From contig DAHVYL010000031.1 of the NCBI GenBank assembly GCA_027327685.1, positions 1 to 7,283 on the forward strand: DNA of 7,283 bases, in the 5' to 3' direction. Below are positions 1 through 6,165 of the stretch, piece after piece. The position numbers were made by a program, and so were the translations under genes. Positions within the stretch are counted from its first letter, which is position 1, and every line of letters begins with the position of its first letter. Source of the stretch: Candidatus Woesebacteria bacterium (GTDB lineage: Bacteria > Patescibacteriota > Microgenomatia > UBA8517). The notes beneath the pieces were generated by a model that worked only from the letters and a program-made list of their open reading frames with translations, was not told the DNA's origin and did not search any database.

Positions 1-37
1 CTATGGAGACTTATCTGTCGAAGACTGAAGTAATTCG

Positions 38-46
38 TGCTACAAT
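38..46 (+). promoter_or_regulatory. Possible extended -10 promoter element of the gene cluster
   Basis: TGC at 38-40 is followed by TACAAT at 41-46, which is an extended -10 box with five of six bases of TATAAT. A -35 element is weak at best: TCGAAG at 18-23 has a 17-base spacer but few consensus bases. Transcription normally starts about seven bases after the -10 box, which here falls on or next to the ATG at 53. The transcript would therefore be leaderless or nearly so. This fits the lack of a Shine-Dalgarno sequence before that ATG. It is a single match in AT-rich DNA with no experimental support. Confidence 0.4.
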
Positions 47-52
47 TTAGGC

Positions 53-952
53 ATGGCCTCCAAGATTTCGGTTGTGATAAATACCCTGGATGAGGAAAAA
101 AACATTTCCAGGGCAATTGCCTCGGTTAAAGATTTTGCGGATGAGATTGTTGTTGTCGATATGGAGTCGGCTGATCATACACGCGAAATTGCCAAAAAAC
201 TGGGCGCCAAAGTTTTTACCCACAAAAAAACCGGTTATGTGGAACCTGCCAGGAATTTTGCAATAGGCAAAGCCAGTAATCCCTGGATTCTGATATTGGA
301 TGCGGATGAGGAAATTTCCAAAGGCCTTATTCTGCAAATCCAAAAAACACTAAAAAGACCGGAAGCCGATTATTACAGAATTCCTAGAAAAAACATTATT
401 TTCGGTCGTTTTATCAAACATTCACGCTGGTGGCCGGATATGAACATCCGCCTTTTCAAAAAAGGTTTTGTGTCCTGGAATGAAATTATTCATATGGTCC
501 CCATGACTCAGGGAGTGGGTGAGGATTTTCCCGAGGAGGAGGACTCGGCAATAATTCATCACAATTACGACTCCATAGAAGAATATCTGGACCGTATGAA
601 CCGCTACACCACTCACCATGCAAAAATAAAAATCGGTGAAGGTTATAAATTTTCCTGGAAGGATGTTGTGGTCAAACCCATGGGGGAATTTTTGAGCAGA
701 TACTTTTACGGACGCGGGTATAAAGACGGGCTTCACGGACTGGCGCTTTCTTTACTGCAGGCTTTTTCCGAGCTTGCCGTTTACCTCAAAGTCTGGCAGA
801 AAGAAAAATTCAAGGAGCATGACCTAAAGTTGGATGAGGTTGTAGATCTTTTCCAGGACCAGGAAAAAGAACTGCACTACTGGGAATCGGATGCTTCCGT
901 TAGTGAAGGCGGAAGCTTGTATGACAGGATTCGCAGAAAATTAAGGATTTAA
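53..952 (+). CDS. Glycosyltransferase family 2, WaaE/KdtX-type
   Basis: Predicted cytosolic GT-A fold sugar transferase of 299 residues using a nucleotide-sugar donor; donor and acceptor are unknown. The N-terminal strand with VVINTLDEE (residues 7-15) and the VVVD strand (33-36) form the nucleotide-binding half. ARNFA (66-70) leads to the metal-binding DADEE at 83-87. After this come the features typical of WaaE-like enzymes: PRKN (111-114), WWPD then RLF (126-135), EIIH (144-147) and HHNY (169-172). The C-terminal half (about 175-255) is helical and rich in aromatic and basic residues, which suggests membrane contact, but no clear transmembrane helix is seen. The start at 53 gives the complete N-terminal strand; no Shine-Dalgarno is present. 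It stops one base before the next gene. The GT2 call is secure. The WaaE label marks a subfamily resemblance and does not imply that LPS is made. Confidence 0.93.
   Translation: MASKISVVINTLDEEKNISRAIASVKDFADEIVVVDMESADHTREIAKKLGAKVFTHKKTGYVEPARNFAIGKASNPWILILDADEEISKGLILQIQKTLKRPEADYYRIPRKNIIFGRFIKHSRWWPDMNIRLFKKGFVSWNEIIHMVPMTQGVGEDFPEEEDSAIIHHNYDSIEEYLDRMNRYTTHHAKIKIGEGYKFSWKDVVVKPMGEFLSRYFYGRGYKDGLHGLALSLLQAFSELAVYLKVWQKEKFKEHDLKLDEVVDLFQDQEKELHYWESDASVSEGGSLYDRIRRKLRI
943..947 (+). promoter_or_regulatory. Shine-Dalgarno sequence for the gene starting at 954
   Basis: AAGGA lies six bases before the ATG at 954, inside the last codons of the preceding gene. It is the only well-placed Shine-Dalgarno match I can find before any start in this window, and it supports the choice of 954 as the start. 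Ribosomes ending translation at 950-952 are also positioned to restart here. Confidence 0.6.
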
Positions 953-953
953 A

Positions 954-1889
954 ATGTCTAAATCTCCAAAAGTCTCAATTGTTATTTTGACAAGAAATGC
1001 TCTTGGTTTGACCCGGGACCAGCTCATCGATGTGGCAAATCTGGATACGGAGGGAATCCTCCCGGAATGTTTGGTTATCGATAATGCATCCGATGATAAA
1101 ACGGAAGAAGTCCTGGGAGGCTACAAACTCCCGAACATGGATTATAAATTTATAGAAGCGGGCGCCAACCTGGGATTTGCAGGCGGAAATAACCTGGGGA
1201 TTAAAGACGGCTTTTTGGGGGGCTCCGATTATGTGATTTTGATGAATAACGATCTGATTCTGCCGAAAAATATTGTCACGAAATTGGTCGGTTTTATGGA
1301 AGAAAATCCGGAAGTTGGGTTAACCTCTCCAAAAATGTATTTTGCAAAAGGGTACGAGTTTCATAAAAAGAGGTATAAAGATAATGAGCTTGGGAATGTT
1401 TTTTGGTATGCCGGAGGGGTTATAGACAGGGACAATGCCTATTCTACCCACAGGGGAGTGGACGAGGTTGACCGTGGGCAGTATGACAGAGAGGAGGAAA
1501 CTGATTTTGCAAACGGGGCCTGCGTCATCATTCGCCGTGAAGTGGTTGAGAAAATAGGGTACCTGGATGATTCACTCTTTCTTTATTGGGAAGACGCCGA
1601 TTTTAGTCAGAGGGCAAAAAAAGCGGGTTTTAAAGTTGCCTACTATCCCGGGACGCATCTATGGCACAAAGTTTCCGCATCAACCGGAGGGTCGGGGAGC
1701 GCAACCAACGACTATTTTTTAACCCGCAATAGGTTCTATTTTGCTAAAAGACACCTGAGTCCAAGAGTCAAATTTGCGGTTTGGAGAGATACTCTAAAAC
1801 TTATCTTTACGGGAAGAAAATGGCAAAGATTGGGAGCTGTGGATGCTCTTTTAGGGGTAAAAGGAATGGGGTTATGGGCAAGACACTAA
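954..1889 (+). CDS. Glycosyltransferase family 2, WbbL (rhamnosyltransferase)-like
   Basis: Predicted cytosolic GT-A transferase of 311 residues. VSIVILTRN (7-15) is the first strand and VIDNASDD (41-48) the nucleotide-binding loop. NLGFAGGNN (72-80) is characteristic of WbbL-type enzymes. MNND (97-100) stands in the place of the DxD metal site. ANGACVIIRREV (186-197) and YWEDADFSQR (211-220) form the acceptor side, with E213 and D214 likely candidates for the catalytic base region. A histidine pair, H235 and H238, comes before VSASTGGSGS (240-249). The tail from about 265 is basic and hydrophobic and may touch the membrane. It has a good Shine-Dalgarno at 943-947 and lies one base after the previous stop codon. 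WbbL relatives often transfer rhamnose from dTDP-rhamnose, but sequence alone does not fix the sugar, so only the family is claimed. Confidence 0.93.
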   Translation: MSKSPKVSIVILTRNALGLTRDQLIDVANLDTEGILPECLVIDNASDDKTEEVLGGYKLPNMDYKFIEAGANLGFAGGNNLGIKDGFLGGSDYVILMNNDLILPKNIVTKLVGFMEENPEVGLTSPKMYFAKGYEFHKKRYKDNELGNVFWYAGGVIDRDNAYSTHRGVDEVDRGQYDREEETDFANGACVIIRREVVEKIGYLDDSLFLYWEDADFSQRAKKAGFKVAYYPGTHLWHKVSASTGGSGSATNDYFLTRNRFYFAKRHLSPRVKFAVWRDTLKLIFTGRKWQRLGAVDALLGVKGMGLWARH

Positions 1890-1893
1890 GATA

Positions 1894-2652
1894 ATGAATC
1901 AGGAATCAAAAGTAAAAACAAAAATAAAAAATAGCATTTCCGCGGTAGTTCTTGTGGGGGGCAGCTATGATCGGGAACTTCTTAAGAGGTCTTTAGACTC
2001 CGTCGCCTGGTGCGACGAAGTGGTCAAAGTTAGGTCGGAGGATGTAAAGGGAAGTTTTTCCGAATGGAGGAATGAAGGAGCAAGGCTGTCCGCCGGCAAC
2101 TGGCTTTTATATGTTGACAGCGATGAGGAGGTAACCCCGGGGCTTAAGGAAGAAATTCTTGGGGTAGTTGAGACCGGTAAATTCCCGGCCTATGCAATTC
2201 CCCGAAGAAATAAATTCTTAGGCCGCACCATGCACTGGGGCGGTTGGTATCCCGACTACGTGCTTCGTCTGATGAAGAAAAAAAATCTGAAGGGATGGTT
2301 TGGCGAGCTTCACGAACAGCCTTTGATTGACGGAGAAGTCGGACGCCTTAGGGAACCTCTACTGCACGAAAGCCACAGGAATTTGCACGACATGGTTGAA
2401 AAAACGAATAAGTGGTCGGCGATAGAGGCGGAACTTTTATATAAATCGGGTCACCCCAAAATGAATTTTTTCAGGTTCTCTTCTGCCGGATTTAGGGAGT
2501 TTTGGAGTAGAGGGATAGTCAAACTTGGTTTTCTGGACGGAACCGTCGGGGTAATTGAAATAATCTACCAGGTATACAGCAGACTAATTACATACGCGAA
2601 ATTATGGGAGTTGCAATTAAAAGATTCCGGGTCCAAACCACTAAATTATTGA
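1894..2652 (+). CDS. Short divergent glycosyltransferase family 2, WaaE-type
   Basis: At 252 residues this is a shorter relative of the enzyme at 53-952. Shared landmarks are VVLVGG (18-23) for the first strand, WRNEGA (58-63), the DSDEE metal site (75-79), PRRN (103-106), GGWYPD (116-121), GELHE (137-141) and HESHRN (158-163). The spacing from the conserved arginine of the RN pair to DxDEE is 16 residues in both proteins. Upstream of RN, however, only 11 residues (47-57) separate it from the EVVKV strand, against 28 in the paralogue, and the aspartate ending the VVVD strand is missing. The donor-binding half is thus compacted, so it may use another donor, bind it differently, or be weakly active. 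The start at 1894 is four bases after the previous stop and has no convincing Shine-Dalgarno. The first 14 residues are basic and look like a loose extension. Confidence 0.88.
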   Translation: MNQESKVKTKIKNSISAVVLVGGSYDRELLKRSLDSVAWCDEVVKVRSEDVKGSFSEWRNEGARLSAGNWLLYVDSDEEVTPGLKEEILGVVETGKFPAYAIPRRNKFLGRTMHWGGWYPDYVLRLMKKKNLKGWFGELHEQPLIDGEVGRLREPLLHESHRNLHDMVEKTNKWSAIEAELLYKSGHPKMNFFRFSSAGFREFWSRGIVKLGFLDGTVGVIEIIYQVYSRLITYAKLWELQLKDSGSKPLNY

Positions 2653-2659
2653 AATTACT

Positions 2660-3694
2660 ATGAAAGCAGCCATATTTAATCCGTATCTGGATACTCTTGG
2701 AGGAGGAGAGCGCTATACGCTCGGTTTTGCCAATGTTTTGGTAAATTCAGGCTATGACGTGGATTTGGAATGGGGCAGCCCCGAAATCAAAGAAGCCTTA
2801 AAAAGAAGGTTCGGTATGGATTTGGGTAGGGTCAATATAGTCCCCGATGTCAAAAAAGGCGACGGTTACGATTTATGTTTTTGGGTTTCCGACGGAAGCA
2901 TTCCTCTGATGCATGCAAGGCGTAACATTCTTCACTTCCAAGTCCCTTTCCATGGCGTCAACGGCAAAAGCCTGATGAATAAAATGAAGCTTTTCAGGAT
3001 AAATAAGATAGTCTGCAACTCAAAGTTTACAAAAAATGTGATAGATAAGGAGTTCGGCGTAGAAAGCATTGTTATTTATCCGCCGGTTGACACGGATAGC
3101 TTTAAGTCCAAACGCAAAGAAAATTTGATTTTATATGTCGGAAGATTTTCCAAAATTCTCCAAAGCAAAAGTCAGGATGTTCTGGTATCGGTTTTTAAAA
3201 GACTTTATGACACCGGTTTGGAGAACTGGAAATTTATTTTAGCAGGAGGAACTGAGGTGGGAGTTTCCGGACAATTGAATGAACTGAAAAGCCTTGCGGA
3301 GGGATATCCTGTGGAAATTATTGAAAGTCCGGATTTTAATACATTAAAAAGTTTATACGGAAAAACAAAAATATTCTGGAGCGCGTCGGGTTTTGGCCAA
3401 AACGAAACCGAGAGTCCCGAAAAGATGGAACATTTTGGGATCACGGCAGTTGAGGCAATGTCCGCCGGAGCCGTGCCGGTTATTTTTAACGGCGGCGGGC
3501 ACAAAGAGATTGTCAGGGACGGAGTAGACGGATATCTCTGGAGTTTTGAAGACGAGTTGGCGGAAAAAACACTGAAGCTTATCAGGGAAGAAAAAAGGTC
3601 TCATGCTTTTTGGGTAAACGCAAAGAAAAGGTCGATGGATTTTTCATTGGATAGCTTTGAAAAAAATGTCGTTTCCTATATACTTCAAAAATGA
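2660..3694 (+). CDS. Glycosyltransferase family 4 (GT-B), Alg11-like
   Basis: Predicted retaining GT-B transferase of 344 residues. The N-terminal domain begins MKAAIFNPYLDTLGGGERY; the GGGER loop (14-18) near the start resembles eukaryotic Alg11 mannosyltransferases and related bacterial proteins. IYPPVD (139-144) marks the domain junction and LYVGRFS (158-164) opens the C-terminal domain. The EX7E motif of GT4 is present as E257 and E265 within EHFGITAVEAMSAG, followed by GGGHKEI (278-284). WSASGFG (240-246) comes before the EX7E site, an arrangement found in this Alg11-like subgroup. The N-terminal membrane helix of eukaryotic Alg11 is absent, so the protein is probably cytosolic or peripheral. 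GDP-mannose is a plausible donor by family, but this is not shown. No Shine-Dalgarno precedes the ATG, which lies seven bases after the previous stop; the stop codon overlaps the next start as ATGA. Confidence 0.93.
   Translation: MKAAIFNPYLDTLGGGERYTLGFANVLVNSGYDVDLEWGSPEIKEALKRRFGMDLGRVNIVPDVKKGDGYDLCFWVSDGSIPLMHARRNILHFQVPFHGVNGKSLMNKMKLFRINKIVCNSKFTKNVIDKEFGVESIVIYPPVDTDSFKSKRKENLILYVGRFSKILQSKSQDVLVSVFKRLYDTGLENWKFILAGGTEVGVSGQLNELKSLAEGYPVEIIESPDFNTLKSLYGKTKIFWSASGFGQNETESPEKMEHFGITAVEAMSAGAVPVIFNGGGHKEIVRDGVDGYLWSFEDELAEKTLKLIREEKRSHAFWVNAKKRSMDFSLDSFEKNVVSYILQK
3691..3694 (+). promoter_or_regulatory. ATGA stop-start overlap (GT4 / methyltransferase)
   Basis: The TGA ending the GT4 gene and the ATG of the methyltransferase share bases. 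No Shine-Dalgarno lies upstream, so the second gene is probably translated by ribosomes that restart after ending the first. Confidence 0.7.
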
Positions 3695-4344
3695 GTAACC
3701 AAGAATTAACTGCAGCGGAACTCCATAAAAATGTACCGAAAAATTGGTATTTTGAATCAATAAAAGTTGATTTGCTTCAGCGGTTTTGGCACAGAAAAAG
3801 ATTTAAGGAAGTTTCCCGGGTGATTACGCCGGTTAAGGGGGAAATACTGGATATCGGCGGAAACGACGGCACTTTTTCAAAAGTCATTCTTGACGCCTCC
3901 GGAGCAAAAAAAATTATCGGGATGGACGTCATTGAAAAAACCGTTGATTGGGCAAATAAACATTGGAGAAAAACAGGCAAAATGAAGTTTATTGTTGCGG
4001 ATGCGGCCAAAATTCCTTTTTCTGCGGGTTCCTTTGACGCGGTTTTTGCACTTGAGGTATTGGAGCATGTTTTTGATCCGAAAAAGGTTCTACTGGAAGT
4101 AAAACGCGTTCTTAAAAAAGGCGGCTATGCTGTTTTTTTGGTTCCTTCGGACAATCTTCTTTTTAGAATTATTTGGTTTTTGTGGCTTAATTTCTATCCC
4201 AGGGGCAAAGTCTGGCGCGAGACTCACATTCATACATATAGAGGGAATTTTTTAACCGGGATTTCAAAGAAAGCGGGGTTCAGGATATTGGTAGACAAGA
4301 AATTTCTTTTGGGAATGTTACACCTTGTCAAAGTCGAAAAATGA
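3691..4344 (+). CDS. Class I SAM-dependent methyltransferase (Methyltransf_11 type)
   Basis: Rossmann-fold methyltransferase of 217 residues. The SAM-binding motif I is ILDIGGNDGTF (52-62), which departs from the more usual GxGxG in that its third glycine is replaced by Asp-Gly. D79 in GMDVIE is the acidic residue expected to hold the ribose. ADAAKIPF (103-110) is motif II, and FDAVFALEVLEHV (115-127) carries the EVLEH signature of the UbiE/Methyltransf_11 group. LKKGGYAVFLVP (141-152) is motif III. The first 45 residues are helical and probably form a cap over the substrate. The acceptor is unknown; the position between two sugar transferases suggests a sugar hydroxyl or a glycolipid. Both ends share ATGA overlaps with the neighbours, which points to translational coupling and linked production. 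No Shine-Dalgarno is seen. The family call is secure, the role is inferred. Confidence 0.92.
   Translation: MSNQELTAAELHKNVPKNWYFESIKVDLLQRFWHRKRFKEVSRVITPVKGEILDIGGNDGTFSKVILDASGAKKIIGMDVIEKTVDWANKHWRKTGKMKFIVADAAKIPFSAGSFDAVFALEVLEHVFDPKKVLLEVKRVLKKGGYAVFLVPSDNLLFRIIWFLWLNFYPRGKVWRETHIHTYRGNFLTGISKKAGFRILVDKKFLLGMLHLVKVEK
4341..4344 (+). promoter_or_regulatory. ATGA stop-start overlap (methyltransferase / GT2)
   Basis: A second ATGA overlap joins the methyltransferase stop to the next GT2 start, again without a visible Shine-Dalgarno. Three successive genes are thus chained by termination-reinitiation. Confidence 0.7.
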
Positions 4345-5237
4345 AAGATTTTACTGTTTCAGTCATAATACCGAATTTAAATGGAGAGAATCTTTTGGAA
4401 AAGAATTTACCCCGTCTTCTTAAGGCGAAAAAGAGTCCCGGCAACAATATCGCCGAAATCATAGTTGTTGATGATGGATCAAGTGACGGCAGTATCAGGC
4501 TTTTAACCAAGAATTTTCCGGAAGTTAAACTCATAAAACACAAAGTGAACCGTGGTTTTTCTTCAGCGGTGAATACGGGTGTCAGAATGGCAAAGGGAAA
4601 CCTTGTTCTTCTTCTTAATACGGATGTTGCCCCTTCCGAAAATTTCCTGATCCCGGTATTCAAGCACTTTGAGAACAGTAAAGTTTTTGCCGTTTCCCTG
4701 CATGAGGAGGGTTTCGGTTGGGCAAAAGGCAGCTTCTCGGCAGGATATATCCAATTGGCAATGGGGAGTGAATCGGTGTCTCCCCACATCAGTTTTTATG
4801 TAAGCGGCGGAAGCGGAGTTTTCAGAAGAGACTACTGGATGAAGCTCGGAGGAATGGATGAAAAATTGTTATCGCCTTTTTATTGGGAGGATATAGATCT
4901 TTGCTATCGTGCGGAAAAGCGGGGATATATAAATTTGTGGGAACCGGAAGGAAAAGTTACCCACGAGCACGAAACAACAATCGCCAAATTTCCCAAAGCC
5001 CGCGTTCAAAGAATCAGGGAACGGAACCAGCTTCTGGTTATCTGGAAAAATATTCATAGCCCCAAGCTTATCCGCAATCATGCGGTTGGAGTTTTAAGAC
5101 GAATTATAAAACACCCCGGCTACATGAGAATTGTTTTGATGGCATTGGGGAGATTGGGGATTGCCCTGAAAGAACGCGGGAAAGAAATGAAGCTAAGCAG
5201 AGTTTCGGACGAGGCGGTTTTTGTGAATTTCAGATAA
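4341..5237 (+). CDS. Glycosyltransferase family 2 (WbbL-related)
   Basis: GT-A transferase of 298 residues with all core motifs. VSVIIPNLNG (6-15) is the first strand, IVVDDGSSDGS (41-51) the nucleotide-binding loop, NRGFSSAVNTG (70-80) the following helix, and LLNTD (91-95) the metal site, with NTD replacing DxD. SGGSGVFRRDYW (155-166) and YWEDIDLCYRAEKRG (181-195) make up the acceptor side. H208 and H210 in THEHE lie near the expected third metal ligand. From about 240 the tail is basic and hydrophobic, including a stretch at 262-277 that could lie on the membrane surface, and it ends in a charged segment. It overlaps the methyltransferase by four bases and has no Shine-Dalgarno. The last codons and the bases just after the stop contain CAGATAA twice, 11 bases apart. 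The family is clear; donor and acceptor are not. Confidence 0.93.
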   Translation: MKDFTVSVIIPNLNGENLLEKNLPRLLKAKKSPGNNIAEIIVVDDGSSDGSIRLLTKNFPEVKLIKHKVNRGFSSAVNTGVRMAKGNLVLLLNTDVAPSENFLIPVFKHFENSKVFAVSLHEEGFGWAKGSFSAGYIQLAMGSESVSPHISFYVSGGSGVFRRDYWMKLGGMDEKLLSPFYWEDIDLCYRAEKRGYINLWEPEGKVTHEHETTIAKFPKARVQRIRERNQLLVIWKNIHSPKLIRNHAVGVLRRIIKHPGYMRIVLMALGRLGIALKERGKEMKLSRVSDEAVFVNFR

Positions 5238-5328
5238 TAATCAGATAAGGCATTTCATTTAAAAATTGGACAAAAAAAATTAGACGAAAATTAGACGGAA
5301 ATTAGACAAAAAGAAAACAAAATTAGAT
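5231..5328 (+). repeat. A-rich 11-base-period repeat in the gap before the GT2 at 5338
   Basis: TTAGAC occurs at 5280-5285, 5291-5296 and 5302-5307, exactly 11 bases apart. Related copies are TTGGAC at 5266-5271 and TTAGAT at 5323-5328, at intervals of 14 and 21 bases from the nearest exact copies. Runs of A fill the spaces between them, the longest at 5272-5279. CAGATAA at 5231-5237 and 5242-5248 is also spaced by 11, and its first copy contains the stop codon of the upstream gene. A-tracts repeated roughly once per helical turn would be expected to bend DNA. The region may be a curved upstream promoter element, a degenerate tandem repeat made by slippage, or both. It encodes no convincing peptide, and I see no inverted repeat strong enough for a terminator. 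Confidence 0.6.
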
Positions 5329-5337
5329 AAAAAGAAG

Positions 5338-6165
5338 ATGGATCTTTCAATAGTTATCGTTAACTTCAATACAAAAGACTTGACTCTGAAATGTATCAAG
5401 TCCATTAAAAATGAGTCCGGGGATTTGTCTTTTGAAGTTGTCCTGGTTGATAACGGCAGCAGCGACGCCTCGGTTGAAGCTTTTAAAAAGATAAGAGAAG
5501 AGAGTTTTTGGAGAGGCAAACTCACTTTGATTTTCAATAGCAGCAATCTGGGATACGCCAAAGCTAACAATCAGGGAATCAAAAGAGCCAAGGGAAAGTA
5601 CATTTTGCTTTTAAATAGCGACACGGTTATCCATAGAGATGCTCTTCAAAACTTACTCCATTTTGCAAAAGACACTCCTGAGGCGGGAGTTGTCGGATCA
5701 AAACTGCTGAATACTGACGGAACTCTGCAGATGTCCTGCTACCGCTTTCCGACAATTGCCAATGCCATAAAAGAGTATTGGTTCGGTCAAAAAGGCCTCT
5801 TTGAGAAATTTGCTCCGGCAGGGAAAAAACCGATTACGGTAGATTCCGTTGTCGGTGCCGCATTTCTTATAACTCCTGAGGCGGTAAGAAGAGTGGGAGT
5901 GCTTGATGAGCGCTATTTTGCATATTTTGAAGATATCGATTACTGCAGGCGGGTTTGGAAAAAAGGTCTGAAAGTATATTACCTTCCGGCTTCGGTGATC
6001 ACCCATTATCACGGGGCTACATTTAAAAAGTTGGCAGACGAAAAAAATCAGTGGAAAAAACTTATTCCGGGAAGCAAGATCTATCATGGAGCGGTCAGGC
6101 ATTATATACTCAGTGCAATCCTTTGGATTGGTCAGAAACGCAGAAGAAATGAAAAAGTTTCTTAA
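5338..6165 (+). CDS. Glycosyltransferase family 2, WbbL (rhamnosyltransferase)-like
   Basis: GT-A transferase of 275 residues. LSIVIVNFNT (3-12) is the first strand, LVDNGSSDAS (36-45) the nucleotide-binding loop, NLGYAKANNQG (70-80) the WbbL-type helix and LLNSD (91-95) the metal site. VGSKLLNTDGTLQ (119-131) is followed by the CYRFP turn (134-138), typical of the WbbL group. VVGAAFLI (171-178) and YFEDIDYCRRVWKKG (196-210) form the acceptor side, and HYHG (223-226) supplies likely metal or active-site histidines. The tail is basic. It is the only gene here with a real upstream gap (100 bases). The frame is open back to a TAG at 5281 but offers no earlier ATG, GTG or TTG, which supports the start at 5338. 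AAGAAG touches the ATG and is too close to be a good Shine-Dalgarno. TTAGAT at 5323-5328 could be a poor -10 box. The final 17 bases overlap the next gene. Confidence 0.93.
   Translation: MDLSIVIVNFNTKDLTLKCIKSIKNESGDLSFEVVLVDNGSSDASVEAFKKIREESFWRGKLTLIFNSSNLGYAKANNQGIKRAKGKYILLLNSDTVIHRDALQNLLHFAKDTPEAGVVGSKLLNTDGTLQMSCYRFPTIANAIKEYWFGQKGLFEKFAPAGKKPITVDSVVGAAFLITPEAVRRVGVLDERYFAYFEDIDYCRRVWKKGLKVYYLPASVITHYHGATFKKLADEKNQWKKLIPGSKIYHGAVRHYILSAILWIGQKRRRNEKVS

Noticed and set aside
1..50. C-terminal tail of an upstream gene
   Set aside because: Three frames end here (TAA 31-33, TGA 26-28, TAG 48-50), each giving a short plausible tail. With at most 16 codons visible, none can be preferred, and any of them could be chance.
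1238..1255. NND in place of DxD as a sign of an inactive WbbL-type enzyme
   Set aside because: The two other WbbL-related enzymes here have NTD and NSD at the same place, and N-x-D variants are common in this GT2 group. All other core motifs are intact.
2020..2085. Frameshift or sequencing error as the cause of the short third gene
   Set aside because: The frame is the same on both sides and the difference is a whole 17 codons, so a clean in-frame deletion or a short subfamily fits better.
2650..4344. UGA recoded as glycine (genetic code 25)
   Set aside because: Three genes end in TGA exactly where the family domains end and the next gene begins. No internal TGA is needed to keep any protein complete, so the standard bacterial code applies.
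4328..4789. 153-residue open frame on the minus strand
   Set aside because: It lies wholly over the GT2 at 4341-5237, whose motifs are intact. The minus-strand translation has no recognisable domain and reads as a shadow of codon bias.
5266..5328. Small CRISPR-like array
   Set aside because: The units are 11 bases with no unique spacers of CRISPR length and no cas gene nearby. A phased or slippage repeat explains it.
5238..5337. Intrinsic terminator between the GT2 genes
   Set aside because: The gap has A-runs on the + strand but no GC-rich inverted repeat followed by T-runs. Only a promoter or repeat role is plausible.
5280..5570. Minus-strand frame with a repeated FFLSNF motif
   Set aside because: The repeated peptide comes only from reading the 11-base A-rich repeat in reverse, and the rest lies over the GT2 at 5338. 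No start context or family supports it.
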